Shown here: one piece after another, positions 17,001-31,946 of the stretch
Layout of the letters: every line of letters starts with the position of its first letter
Numbering within the stretch: the first letter of the stretch is position 1
Program-made: the position numbers and the translations under genes
From: Edaphochlamys debaryana
Taxonomy: Eukaryota; Chlorophyta; Chlorophyceae; Chlamydomonadales
Assembly (NCBI GenBank): GCA_016858145.1
Contig: JAEHOE010000190.1
Span: 118,347 to 182,346 of the forward strand
Direction of reading: 5' to 3'
Length of the DNA: 64,000 nucleotides
The notes under the pieces: generated by a model
Told to the model about the DNA's origin: nothing
Databases searched by the model: none
The model's input: the letters and a program-made list of their open reading frames with translations, nothing else

Positions 17001-17627
17001 GCCCCCGCCCCGCCCCGCCTGGGCCCCGTCACTGCGCTGCCGCTCCGGCTGCCGCACGCCCCGGCCGCCAGGGCTGCCACTGCTACGGTTGCTGACGTCA
17101 AGGGCGGTTGCAGTTGAAGCGGAGGCGGACGTGGAGGCGGAGGCGAAGGGCGAGACGGCCTCAGGGCGAGCGGGTCGCTCCCCTCCTGAGCCGCCGTGTC
17201 GCTCCCGCTGGTCTGCCGCGCGGCCGCGTGGGCGGGAGCCGCTCCCTCCGCTGGTGCTGTTGCTTGCTCCGGGCCTTGGACCAGGACGGGCAAAGACCCC
17301 GCCTGTGCCAGCCGAGCGCTGTGATGGCCGGGCATCCCGCTCCGGCCTTGAATCGACGGTGGCAACGCCAGCCCCGACGCTGGTACCCACCCTGGGCCCA
17401 TCGGGGCCCTTTGACCCCGACCTGAGTGCCCTCGGCCCCGGAGAGCCGTTGCCGCCCGTGGGGGAAGAGGCGCTAGCGAGGGGCGTGGCAAGCGGAGGCT
17501 CGCGGGGTCGGCGGGGCCCCAGAGCCAGAACCCATCCACGAGCCGGTCGCGCCGCGCGGGGCCATGTATGTAAGGATATGCCACTGCAACATTGCCCCGA
17601 GGTGCTGGGCAAAGCGCTGGCGCGCAT
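14063..17627 (-). CDS. RAP-domain protein with helical repeats, probably organellar RNA factor
   Basis: Four exons give about 967 aa, all joined in phase 0: 17627-16626, 16481-15927, 15622-15413, 15199-14063. Residues 1 to about 270 are low complexity, with an Arg/Ala/Pro-rich start that could be a transit peptide and long poly-Ser tracts encoded by GGA/GCC runs. From about residue 290 there are helical repeats with recurring patterns such as LSNLWWSLSEAL, LANALYALGELA, LSNSLYSLALLQ, GNSIWALGTM, CANLLWAFANL and CNSLWALAVMG, typical of FAST-kinase-like/OPR-related RAP proteins. The C-terminus (RVAVEVDGPSHF to WQWVGQG) is a RAP domain. Such proteins in algae and plants usually act in chloroplast or mitochondrial RNA processing, stability or translation; that role is inferred. 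The gene lies between the two HPPD copies on the same strand. Intron 3 carries an echo of the exon-3 end and donor (15314-15335). Confidence 0.88.
15314..15335 (-). repeat. Echo of RAP-gene exon-3 end plus donor
   Basis: A 22-base exact match to the real exon-3/donor junction at 15407-15428 (coding LALLQ then GTGAGG), located about 90 bp inside intron 3. It could serve as an alternative donor. Confidence 0.8.
15732..15799. repeat. 18-bp tandem repeat in RAP-gene intron 2
   Basis: About 3.5 units of GTTAACAGCAACGCCGGC. Each unit contains a HpaI-type GTTAAC and a palindromic GCCGGC. Intronic. Confidence 0.9.
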
Positions 17628-18667
17628 GGCCGTAATTCCTCAACTATGGCCAAGCTCGGCCCGCGGCGGCTACCTCATGCTCCCCAGTAATGAGAATGAG
17701 CTTAGCTTGCCAAACATGTTTCAAGATGGCAAGGCGCGCACGTCACCGCAGAGGGATGGATGGGAGGCTGTTTGAGCAAGGGTGAGCACGAAGCAGTACT
17801 TCTAACGCGACAAAAGTGAGCGCGTGTGTTGACAACCGGATGCGAAGGCTGGTGCGGCGGCAGGGCACGGCACGCACGACCAATCCCCGCCACAACGCTC
17901 CCCGCCCGCCCGCCCGCCGTGGCTTGGGCACATCGTCCGCCCGGGAGCACTCTAAGGTTAACACGTGAGGAGAAGACCGTCAAGGAGTGGAGAGCAGATT
18001 TCCCGCCTCACAATTACACTTTGATGCCCTGGGCCTCCAGCGCACAGGACTTCCTTGCTCGCCCCATCCCGCATTGTGTCAGGTCCACAACTGCAAAGCC
18101 CACGGCGCCCGCAACCCGCTCTTCGCGTGAGCCACTTCTTCCTGGTCGGAGGTGTTCACCCCTACGCTACAGCATGAAATGAATGAATACCAAGGCTTGG
18201 TGTCACTCCCCAGCCCCACCTGCCCCAGCAAGGCAGCTACTAAGTGTACTGCTAGGCCACTATGCTGCTAGGCTTCCACGCAACTGCAAAACCGCACCGG
18301 AAACCTCACTGATCCGTCAAAATAAAAGACCTAAGGCGTCCACCGCAAGGCTTGTGTGGCCCTGGCCCTCAAAGGCACGTATGGGGGCGCCAGGCGGACT
18401 CGTCTCGCAGCCCTGCCCTCTCGGCAGCCTCATCAGTACTGCTCACGTGCAATCCAGGCAGACCCCCTCCATGCCCACATGCTTGGGTCAGTCTCCAGGC
18501 TTGACCTGATCTCATAAAGGCTGCAGGGATGTCTACCTGGATCATCGAGGCCCTGGCCACGAGGGCCCCCTCTTCAACACCGTTCCTCCTCTACCCCCTG
18601 CGCCGTGGCCCTGAATACGCAAACACCCCTGCCCGGTCAGAGGTTCCCGAGATGTTGGCGAGCGCGG
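17628..18667. other. Intergenic: RAP-gene 5' region and HPPD-2 3' UTR
   Basis: Both neighbours are minus strand. The likely RAP-gene promoter lies just above 17627. HPPD-2 3' UTR probably spans 18668 down to about 18000. No other gene supported. Confidence 0.55.
18014..18018 (-). terminator. Candidate poly(A) signal (UGUAA) of HPPD-2
   Basis: Only TTACA found between the stop at 18668 and this point, giving a 3' UTR near 650 nt, close to that of HPPD-1. Confidence 0.5.
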
Positions 18668-22143
<3,476 letters not shown>

Positions 22144-23109
22144 GGTCGTTGGCCTGGTAAGCGGGGACCTGTCCACAATTCCGGGTCGCGGGTGTTGCGA
22201 GAGCAGCGGCGACGGTGTGTTATGCAGCACCAAGCGAACGTGATCCGACTACTGTATTTGGCTAATGTATATGTGTGTCTGTCACCGCGGGGCGGACGTA
22301 AGGGGCTACAGCAGGGCGAGGGGGTGCAACTCATCCGGTGGGCACGGCCTCAGCGGTTGCCAACGATGACGCCCGGTTTGCTTCAGCCTGTTTATGGGTA
22401 ACCCCATGGAGACGGTGAGAAAGCCTTGTCGCCTACAGTGCGCCGCGGGGGGGCGGGGGACTCCGGTCCGGGGCGCCGGGATGGCCGGGATGGCATTGCT
22501 CGCCGCCCGCGAGGAGTGTCCCGCGCGCGGGGGAGCAGTCGTGTGTGCCCTGCACGCGCAAGAGCTTCGTGCACGGTGCCGGATGGAGCCATGGGTCGCC
22601 CTGCTTGACACGGTCAGCAGTCTCGTCCAAGTGGGACGAGCTCGATCCAGCCGACGCATCGACAGCTGGCTCGCCATGCGCCTCTAGGAGCCTCGCACAA
22701 AGGCCCCAGAGCAGCCCACAACGCTCGCTTAGTTACGCTTAGTCAAGGAGCTCCCTACATGCACTCTCAGCTCATCTAGAGTCGACGCGGCCTGGCCAAT
22801 CGGGCGCATGTGCGGGCGTGACCCACAGAGTCGAGAATCCGGGACCTGCGCGGCCGCTCTGGAGCTTTAGCAGACTCCAACCGGCGCCTGCGCTCCGGCT
22901 CGGGGTGATCGCCGCCAAGCAGCGGAGCCCCGCGATTGTCGAGGAGCGAGGACAAAACCTCCCGGACTTACCAGCTTCTCGCACGGGCTGCGAGACTATA
23001 GTATGGACCGCAGGCAAGCCTGCTTGTCCTGGGCTTTTTCCTCGGGGTCGGCCCGCAATGCTCATTTGCGGCCCTGCCAGTCCTGGACCGCTGACCGCGA
23101 CTGTTGCGT
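22144..23109. promoter_or_regulatory. Divergent intergenic region, HPPD-2 / unknown protein gene
   Basis: About 970 bp between two divergent start codons, so it should contain both promoters and 5' UTRs. No clear TATA box or known element is visible. Short ORFs here have random composition. Confidence 0.5.
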
Positions 23110-26100
23110 ATGCCACACATGTACATCGCGCGCTCAGGCCTCCGCACTATTGGTAAGTCCGATGAGCGGGCGTGTGTCTGCCCACCGACATGTCGGACGA
23201 CCCCCCGCCCGGACCCCCCACCCCTGAAAGCACTTCGCAAGAGCAGCCGCATCTTACCGCCCGCTCTTGCTCATGCAGGGCGGAATTCAACGACTGGGCC
23301 AGACGACACCATGAGGAAAAGGGGAAAAAACCAAGGGTCGTCGAGGTGCGCGGCGGGGCTCTGCGGGTCTAATAGTTTGCCCCTGAGGGGTTTGGCCGCC
23401 CTTGCTCGTGCACCTGACACACATTTCTCATCCTCACTGCCCTTACATGGACATTCCACCAACATGAATCAGGTTCAGGAGTGAGTCCAGGCGGGGGGCG
23501 CCTGACTTAACAAGGGGCATGGCCGGGAAGCCCTGACTGTGCCTCATTCCTTTACGCTCCGGGAAGCATGGCCGCCGCACTAACCCCCCTGCGGAACGAC
23601 CGCAGGTGGTGGAACGTGAACGCAGCCAGCGTATGGCAACACGGCGACGAGCGCCCCACGTTCGAGGTGTGTAGCTTGAAGCGTCATACTCTGCAAGGAT
23701 ACGCTCTGACCTCGACCTCGTGTGCTCACAGGAGACCAAGCGCCATGCCAAGGGTGAGGAGGGCATGCGCAAACTGCCGTCCTGGCTTGAGACTATAATG
23801 GGCTGTGCGATGCGCAGGCTTGACGTGTCATCTGCTTGCAGGCGTCCGCCGGAAGGCCGACATCCGCAACTACTTCCGGTGGGTCCGTCTAAGGTGTTGG
23901 GGGTGACCGCTCGTGGCCATCAGCTCTGTACCATAGCCCTGCATCTCCACATCGTCAGACGGCGCACCCGTTACCTCGATGGGTGCCCTACCCGCCATGT
24001 CCCGCAGGAATTACCGTGCCAACAAGAAGACGGGTGGCGGCCACCGCTCCATGCGCCGCACGGTAGGGGAGCGCCGCCGCCCGTTTGGCCCTTAGCCACG
24101 TCCACTGCCTCAATGTGCCCAAGCCGCCATCTGTTCCGTACCCACGCAACAGGTCTCCAGCGACGCAGAAGCGTCAACGGAATCGGAGAGCGCTGATGAC
24201 CGCGTCCCTCTGGCACGTCTTGCAGCCGCAGCGGAAGCCGCAGAGGCAGAGGTAGGACAGGTCACGTCCGTTGCGTCCCTTGGCTGTTTTCAACCCCTGC
24301 GGTTGGGCTTGCTACGTGCATGCAACCGATCCGGCAGGACCGTCCTGCTTGTTGGCCTGCTACTCACAGCACTTTGCCCCGACTTGCATTTGCTCTCCGT
24401 GCCGTGCAGGCGGCGCGGCCGCAGCGCCGCCGGGTTCTGCCCAAGCGCCTGCAGTCCCCGGCCGGGCAGCTCTCATCCGGCTACAGCTCCGACGGCGAGA
24501 CCGTGGACTCTGAGTCCGAGGGCAGCGTGACGCAGGAGTCTGACGAGGTCCAGCAGGACGAGGAGCAACACGCGTCGGACGGCGCCAAAGCCCTGGACCC
24601 AGCGGCTAACGAGAGCCAGGCACCGGCGGTGTGTGCGTCTCCTGGGTTCGGCGGTTTGATCTGGGTGGAAAAGGCTGCCTTGCAAACCACAAGACCGTCT
24701 TGCCACGCCGACCCACATCAGGGCTGCAAAGCTACAGCCAGTGCATGTGATGCCCATGACCGTGTGGCTTGCCGCTTCTGCAGGTCAACGAGACCGAGCC
24801 GGGCTGCCCCTTGGAGCCCGGCCAAGCGGCCTCCTGCAAGGCGTCTCCAGTCAAGGACGGTGCCCGCGGCGTGCGGCGGTCCATGACCTTCAACGGTCCC
24901 ACCCCATCCCGGCAGCCCACTCCACCAAAGCGACAGCCCAGGCGGTCCTCCGCGCCCCGGGTAGGGCCCTGAGCGCACAAGGGCTGATTACCACTTCCTG
25001 GTGCTAGGTGCTTGGCTCCCAGAGCTCTGCGAGCTTCGACATACCGACTGCCCAACCTACCGTCACTGACTTGTTGCCTTCCTGCTTCTCCCAACCCCAG
25101 CGGCAAGTCAGCGCGTCCAAGCTCTCCCCTCCAATCGAGCCGGCGGCCGCCGAGGACAACCAGGGCTCGCTGCGGGCGGCACAGATGCCGCCGCTGCCCC
25201 TTCCGCAGCTGCCTTCTGGACGCGGGCGCGGGCGCACGGCGGCCTCCCGGCAGGTCTCCTTCAGCTCCACTCCAGGCGCTCTGCCCCCGGCGGCCCCCGC
25301 GCGGGCTGGAGCCGACCCACATGGGCACGGGCCCGCCAAGGGCCTGCTGGGCACCGTCACGTCTCTGCCGGACCTGCCCGGTGGCCAGCTCCGCACGGCC
25401 TTCCAGCCGCTCACCAACCTCGGCGCCTTCAGCGACGTGGCGACGGGCGCATCCAGGCCGCCGCCGCGCAAGCCCGCCGCCGCTGCTCCGGCGGCTGGCG
25501 TTCTCAGCATGGGGCCACCTCAGGCGCCGCCCCCGCCGGCGCTGCCCATCGGCCTGCTTGCGCCAGGCAAGGCCGGTGCTGGCGGCGGCCCCTCCTCCGC
25601 GTCCATGGCTCCCGGCCCAGGCGTGGCGGCGCAGCTGCCCTCCGCCTGGCCCCCCATGCGGAAACGCGTGGCGTCCAACGACGGCCGCGACGCCGTCCGC
25701 GTCCCCTCGGAGGCCGACGCGGTGACCTCGTCCCCGGCGGCGCCGCTCGGGAAGTTCCGACACGTGGCTTCCGCCGAGGAGGCGGCGCGGTCGGCTCGTA
25801 AGGCGATGCAGCCGCAGCCGTCACGGCATTCGCCCGAGGACTTGCAGAAGCTCGCGGGCGGCGGCGCGCTGCCGCCGGGCATGACGCCCGCGCGGCGCAC
25901 CCCTGCCGCGGGGCTGCTGGCCCGGCTGGAGAACGCCGGCATGGCTTCCCCTCCTGCCAACGGCGTCAGCACCATCCAGAAGCTCATCGGCCTGGCGGGC
26001 GGCATGCCCAACATGTCGCCCCTGGGCATGGCGCTTGGCGCGGCCCTGGCGCGGCAAACAAGCACCGACCCACTTGAGATTGACGAGATGCTCAGGGGCC

Positions 26101-26771
26101 TGGCCGACTCCTCCAGCTTCAACATTGTCAACCTGGAGCGGGCGCCCTCCGTGGACCCCTGGGGTTACCTGGGCGTCGCCGCAGGCGCCGGGGGCGGCGG
26201 CGCCGGCGGCGGTGGGGGCCAAGGGAACACGGCGCCTGGCGGCGCTGCTGCGGCGGCCGGCACCATCACCGAGCGCGCCCTACTCCTGGCCGGCGCAGAC
26301 GACAGCCCGCCGGCAGGGTCGGGGTCGGGGTCGGGACTGCAGCGCGGCTCGCCTCCGGCTGATGAGCTGCAAGGCGCCATCATGATCCACCAGGGCGTCA
26401 AGGCGGAGCAGCACGAGCCGCAGGACCTGCAGCCGGGGCCCGTCTGGATCCCCGTGCATTCGCAGCAACCGCCCCATCCGCAGCACCAGCAGCACCAGCA
26501 GCAGCATCCGCCCGCCATGGCGTACTACCCCTACTACCCCGCGGCGGGCGTCGACGGCTACGGCGGCATGGGCGTTGGCCAGGCGCCCGCCTACCTCTAC
26601 CCCCTGCCGCCGCAGCAGTACGGCGGCATGGGCGGCGGGCCGGAGCAGGGTGCGTGGTACCCGCCGCCGCAGCAGTACGCGTACGGCATGCCTCTGTACG
26701 GCCAGCAGGACGCGCAGGAGGCGACGGGCCAGCAGCCCATGTGGATGCCCGGCTGGACCTGGGGGAGCTGA
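23110..26771 (+). CDS. Unrecognised 816-aa protein with basic N-terminal block and low-complexity C-terminus
   Basis: Ten exons fit in phase: 23110-23152, 23279-23345, 23606-23666, 23732-23753, 23842-23878, 24008-24062, 24153-24251, 24410-24628, 24784-24960, 25101-26771. The first six exons are tiny (22-67 nt) and encode a basic, aromatic block of about 95 residues with RWWNVNAASVWQ, ETKRHAKGVRRK, IRNYFRNYRANKK and GGHRSMRR. This block looks like a conserved, possibly nucleic-acid-binding domain, but I cannot name it. It is followed by an acidic Ser/Glu region (STESESADD, DSESEGSV), then a large exon rich in Pro, Ala, Gly and Gln, ending in tyrosine-rich QYGGMGG/YYPYYP segments typical of disordered regulators. 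An in-frame TGA upstream supports the ATG at 23110. Function unknown; a transcription or RNA factor is a guess. Confidence 0.72.
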
Positions 26772-28973
26772 GGGGTAGAGAGCGGATAATTCAATGTATC
26801 CATGCTTACACGTGACGGCCGCGCCGCAGCAAGCGCGGAGCTTGACAGCTAGGACGAAGCTAGGGCCGCCATGCGGCTGGCATATACCGGCATCGACTGA
26901 ACATAGCAGCAAGGAGCCGTGAACGCAACACACATAGAATCTCCGAGTGCCAGGGCCATAACATTCGCCTCATGGCCCCTTCCCAAGTAGGATGCGTAAA
27001 TAGATCGGCAGGCACTAGCACTAGTGGCACCGCATAGGGCCCGCACGGCCAGGATGTAGCGTGTCCTTGTTAAGGTTACAGAGTCCGGTGTACGTACAGG
27101 CGGCACATGTACAGGCAAATCGTACAGAAGTGCTGGTGCTGGGAGCAGGCCATGTCACGTGCAGGGTTGCAGTGGTAGGGGCCTGTGCCTCAATCAAGAG
27201 GGGTTCGTGAGGGTTGGGTGTGTGGGCGAGCGAGGGGTGATGTGGAGGGCGAGTGTGCCATATGAGTAGGACGTTCATAAGCAGGACAAGATCACTGGCG
27301 TGACTTGAGTTTCAGGCGCAAATTGGCGCCCATGGTAGCTCGTGCGCGTCATACTAGGCAGGGCGTTGTCTTGCCTAGGCGCAGTGGTGCGAGGTAGGGG
27401 TTCGTGCCCAAGGGGCTAATCCTTGACTGCTGTCGAGGGCATGAGCGTCTCTTAAGGGTTGTGGAGGTTACGATGACGAGGGTTTTTGAGTGAGGGCATG
27501 CGCTGCAGTGGACCACCAGCACGGAGCGGCCGTGCATAAGTGGGACTGGGGGCACTGTGGGCGGGAGGAGGCTGCTGCTGCTGATATGGATAGATCAATG
27601 TTAGTCCAAGTTTGCAAGCATCGGGTGTCATTTGGCTCGTCTCGACTCCAATGGACCACCCCTGAGTTGGACGCAGTGAGCTCAGTGCTCATTCCCACTT
27701 CGCGTAGGGCGTCAGGAAGCATCGGAGTCGCCACACGCCGCCGGAGTCCGCCACACGCCGCCGGTTGGCCCCTCCTCTTGAGGCCACGGCACCCTGGAAC
27801 GCGCGCTATGCTCCCTCCTGGGGCCACAGATCCCCGCCCATACACTGCGGTGTTCTTCTTTATCCTTTGGGTCAGTCCTTTCCACCGGATGCGGATTAGG
27901 GCCATACGAGCACCAAGGCAGGGTTGCCTCTTTCAGGCAGACTCCTGCTGCCCGGCCCCGCCCGCACTCGGGGCTCGCCACCGCCGCCACAAGCAACCGC
28001 ACGTGCAACCAACCACGCCTGCAGTCCATCCTGCGGTAAGCCGCCCCAACACAACGCAGTGCCGCTCCAAGCATACCGGCAGCAGCCTGCTCTAGCGGGG
28101 TGTGACAATTCGCTTCGGGTTCAGCTCCGGGTTCATACACTCACATGCCCCCCCCCCCCGTGCATGCCCCCCTGGCATTGGCCAGCGTCCGACCCCCCCG
28201 GCCCAACGACTCAAGGTGTAGCCACTGCCTCCCTTCCAGCAGCCCCCCTACGACCACCAGTCCCACACAGTACCAAACTTCAAGGCCAGCGCAAACTCCC
28301 CCCTACCCCCCTCCCTGCCCGCTTCTTCCACGGCAGCCGTTCCTTGGAAACCCCAAGGAGACCGCACACTGCTGCGCCCTCGTGAGGGAGGCGCTGCCTC
28401 CTCACTCGATTGAGCAAGGGCCCCGCACCGTGTCCGAAGGTGACCGCTTTCATCATCAGGGTGGCCACTCCTCCTCCTCCGAAGGCGGCCGCTCGCTCTC
28501 CGAAGGTGGCCCCTCGAAGGCTGCCGCCTGCTCACTCAAATAGGCGGCAGGGAGGCCCTCGGGGGGCCCTTTCCCTCCCCAAGCGAACGCTCCTCCTGCC
28601 AAGCCAGCCAACAGGCCGCCCATAACCCAGCAGAGGCCGCTCCTTCCCTCGCGCAAATGAGCAAGTGGAAGCCACCCGCTTCCCCCCAAGGCGGCCGCTC
28701 CTTTCCCCAAGGCGGCTGCTGCCTCAAAAGGGCATGCGGTAGCGGTCCGGCGCCGCGCCACCCCCAACCGGCGGCAGCCCCCGCGTTGCCAGCGGGTTGG
28801 GCTTGGAGCGGTCCCGAGCAAAGTCCTGCGGCGGTCGGGGCGGGGAGGCGGTGGCTTAGGCGGGCCGTCAAAGGGTGCCAAGAGTACCAGCCCCTCCACC
28901 CATGGCGGCGGCGAGGCGTGAGGGCTCTCACTCGTAACCTCAGTCTGACCTCTCAGCGGGCTTTTGCCCAGGT
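26772..28973. other. Intergenic between convergent genes
   Basis: Holds the two 3' flanks. UGUAA for the minus-strand neighbour occurs at 27076-27080 and 26806-26810, both far from its stop; none was found for the plus-strand gene. The part 28440-28720 is rich in repeated CGAAGGCGGCCGCTC-like words. Its minus-strand frame (28456-28977) is open but compositionally repetitive and without splice or start support. Confidence 0.5.
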
Positions 28974-31492
28974 TCAAACCGCTGCGTCAAACAGGCGCGC
29001 CTCTCCCCTCCCCCATCCGTCAATGCCCGTCAATGCCCGTGAGTAGAAGCCTGGGTTGCCCCCCTCCCCTCCCAGCCCCACCCCGCCCGGCCACACCTGC
29101 AGGTACGACTCCAGGTTGCCCCCCTCCCCGGGCAGCGCCCCTATTCTGCCGCCACCGGGCGTCACGTCCTCTGGGGAGGGCGGGAGGGTGGGTGGGTGGT
29201 TGTTAGAAGCTGATAAGCGGGGTTGGGTGGGTGGGTGGATCACGGAACAAAGGTCAGGGGAGAGCGGCTGATACTACATAGTCCCTCCACAGGGCGCATC
29301 GCCGTCCGTAGCTTTCCCCTGCAGCTTCCGCATGGTCCCAATCACAGGCAGAGCACGGGGCCATCTAACACGCATCCGTCGCAAGGTAAACGGCGCCAGC
29401 AGCTGCGCACGGTGCTCGTGCCGCGCGCACCTATGAGCACGCTCTTCTTGGGACCCGCTCTGAACCTGAGGGGGTGGGGGGTGGGAGGAGATAAGCGGCA
29501 GTGGGCAGGCAGGGTCAGGTCATGCGAGTGTGCCTCCAGCGGTGACTCCCGCCCATGCCCCACGTCGCCTGCGCTCCGGCCTCAGACAGCCAGGCGTGAT
29601 ACGGAAGTTACGGCACCTAGTGCTGCGACATGAGGGCGGCCTGGCGCTTTGGGCCCCGCATGGACCTGCTCACATGCCACCAGGCCCCTCCAGGCCCATC
29701 CCCAGGCCCACCCCAGGCCCCCGCCAGGCCCTCACTCACTTGAGGTCGTCCATGGGGTCGATGGCCTGCCCACGTGCGCCGTACCCCCCGGGCGCCCACA
29801 TGGCTCCCCGTGCGGCGGCGCTGGGCGCCCCGGAGAAGTCCCGGCCCGCGGGTGGGTAGACCAGCGCCGACTCCTCCCCCAGCATGTCCCCGTTGGGGTC
29901 CTGACAGGGGAGGGGGGGACAGGGGGTGAGATCCGTGCAGATTGGAAGGTGTAAGGGGTGGTGGTGGACGGGGAAAGGAGAGGGCAGGACGGGGAGGCGG
30001 GTTAGTGGGGGAGCACAGCTGGTGCCTGCCCCGCCGCTTCCCGTGGAGGCCCTGGGCTCCAGCTTCGCAAGGCAAGCCCCCAGCGCCGAGTACACGCAAG
30101 CATCCCTCTTGGGACCCCCCCCCAGCCTGCCCAGAACGTGACGTCATCCGTCCCTCCGTACCTGCGGCCTCGTCAGCCCCGTCACCATGCCCACGCGCGG
30201 CCCGTCCAGGCCGCCCGCCCCCAGCGCCCCCGTGCGACCGTACGCCGCCTGCGGCCCCGCCCCGCCGTACGCGCCGCCGTACGCCGCACCGCCGTACGCC
30301 GCCCCGCCCGGCCGACCCATGGGCCAGGCCTGCGTGGCCGCCGCGCCGCCGCCCACACCGGGGATGGGCGGCAGGCCCGACCCAAACGACCGGCCCGCGC
30401 CGCCCCGATGCGCCAGGCCCGGCATGGTTTCGAGCGCATAGGGATTGGCGGTGCCGGCACTGAGGGACCGGAGCCCGCCCAGATACCCCCCGCCTCCGCC
30501 TCCTCCGCCCAGGCCTGGCCCCGCGGAGAGCATGCGTGACGGCGCGTCGGCGCCCGACCCGACGCCCTCGATCCCCAGCCCGCCGCCCAGTCCCATCATG
30601 CCGGTGGCCCCGCCGCCGAGGCCCGTGGCGGAGCCCAGGGCGAGGTCGTCGAGGCGGGAGATGGGGGCCGCGGCCGAGGAGGTGAGGAGCTGGGAGGGCA
30701 GGGGCGGCGCGGGGAGCGCCAGTTGGCCGCCCGGCAGGGGCGGCAGCATGCGGCCTAGGCCGAAGCCAAAGCCTCCGGTGAGGGCGCCGGTGGGGGGCAT
30801 GGGCAGCCCCAGCGCGGCGGCTGCGGGCAGGTTGCCGGCCATGAGGTCGGAGCGGGGTGCCTCCCCCAGGGCGGAGCAGAGGCCAGTGTAGGTCCGGAGG
30901 AGGTCGTCGCGGAGGGCCGAGAGCGAGCTGGAGGTGTCGCCCGTGTAGACGAGCGGCATCCTGGATTGGGTTGGGTTGGGTTGGGGCTTGGGGGTTCAGC
31001 GTGTGCGGGGGAGTGGGCGTGTTTGTGGAAGGGACAGGGACGGTGGTGAGGCTGGTGGAGCGGCGGTGCCATACCACCCGCCGGGCGACGAAAACTGCCC
31101 AGAGAGTCCCTCGCCTCGGCATTGCACGCGAGGGGCCTGCTAAGTTCGGGCCGCCTTGTGACAGCCCTCCACACTTGCCCTCCACACCTCCTCACCCGCA
31201 GCACTAGTGGCTGATACCCGCGTACCCGAACCCTAGGCTGCCCTGCTAACCTGCCAGGTGGCCCTGCCATGGCCGCCAAGGAGTTGACCACGTCAGGCGC
31301 GAGGCGATACAGGGCGGGGGCGGGGCCCATGCCCGACACCATCGGCCCCAGCACGGCCGGCACCATCTGGCCGTGGCCCGCGCCCATCGATGCCATTGGA
31401 GACTCCACGATGGGAAGCTCCTCTATGGTCACCGGGGGCGGCCGCTTTCCGACCGGCGACCGCGGTATTCGGCTATTGTGTTCGAGCTCCAT
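28974..31492 (-). CDS. Unrecognised Gly/Ala/Pro-rich protein
   Basis: Five exons in phase: 31492-31251, 30960-30162, 29900-29740, 29465-29431, 29170-28974, about 477 aa. The N-terminus (MELEHNSRIPRSPVGKRPPP) leads into TIEELPIVESPMASMG. A short region that looks folded follows (YTGDTSSSLSALRDDLL to YTGLCSALGEA), then long Gly/Ala/Leu/Tyr low complexity with repeated AAYGGA. Exon 3 has GDMLGEESALVYPPAGRDF and exon 5 EDVTPGGGRIGALPGEGGN. I do not recognise a family. The end is uncertain: a 46-nt intron at 29096-29051 would give a stop at 29030, but that is shorter than normal algal introns, so read-through to 28974 is preferred. The gene is divergent from the SAP/AAA gene, with a 454-bp shared upstream region. 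Confidence 0.62.
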
Positions 31493-31946
31493 AAGCTGGG
31501 TCTATGCGAGTTAAGAGTGTTTTATGCTAATGGGTTGTTCGGGCATTCTCGCGCTGGCGCTTAAGCCAAAACGCCCTGGGCATCATGTCCTTCGAGGTCG
31601 TCTTCGATCCCTCTTCATGACCTCTATATGCACATCGTAGAGCGAATGGTATTAAAGGAGCACGCCAAGTAGTTATGGAGGGTATTGTGTAGGAGAAGTG
31701 CTCAGGCAAGTCCTGGTCAGAAGAATATGAATGCAGTGTACGCAGAGTTTGCAGGGTTAATGGTTGCATTAAGGCTGGCGCGTAAACAATGAGAGGAGAC
31801 AAAGTTTGGCTTGGCTGGATCCGCGGGCTGTCGCTGCACAGCTCTCTGCCTTCGCCGGGCGGCGCCTCACCTCACATCAGCAGTAGCATACAGTGAACTC
31901 ACATCAGCACAGCGTCCTCGCAGACACTGCCTTCGCCGTGGACGCC
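31493..31946. promoter_or_regulatory. Divergent promoter region, Gly/Ala-rich gene / SAP-AAA gene
   Basis: 454 bp between divergent start codons, and lower in GC than the flanks (31500-31800 is AT-richer, with TTTTATGCTAATGG near 31520). It must contain both transcription starts unless one gene has a distant 5' exon. Confidence 0.5.

Noticed and set aside
13707..17775. Plus-strand open frames (up to 453 codons) and a second minus-strand frame (13902-15638) overlapping the RAP gene
   Set aside because: High GC keeps shadow frames open; only one minus-strand frame shows helical repeats, a RAP domain and phase-matched splicing.
23172..23372. Frame starting MSDDPPPGPP and containing EFNDWARRHHEEKG
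   Set aside because: Its donor phase does not fit the next exon; the alternative frame joined to the exon at 23110-23152 fits every later junction.
28456..28977. 173-codon minus-strand frame downstream of the Gly/Ala-rich gene
   Set aside because: Repetitive GGCGGCCGCTC-derived composition, no splice or start support; treated as flank.
29030..29096. Short terminal intron and 7-codon last exon for the Gly/Ala-rich gene
   Set aside because: The intron would be 46 nt, below normal algal size; read-through is simpler, though not proven.
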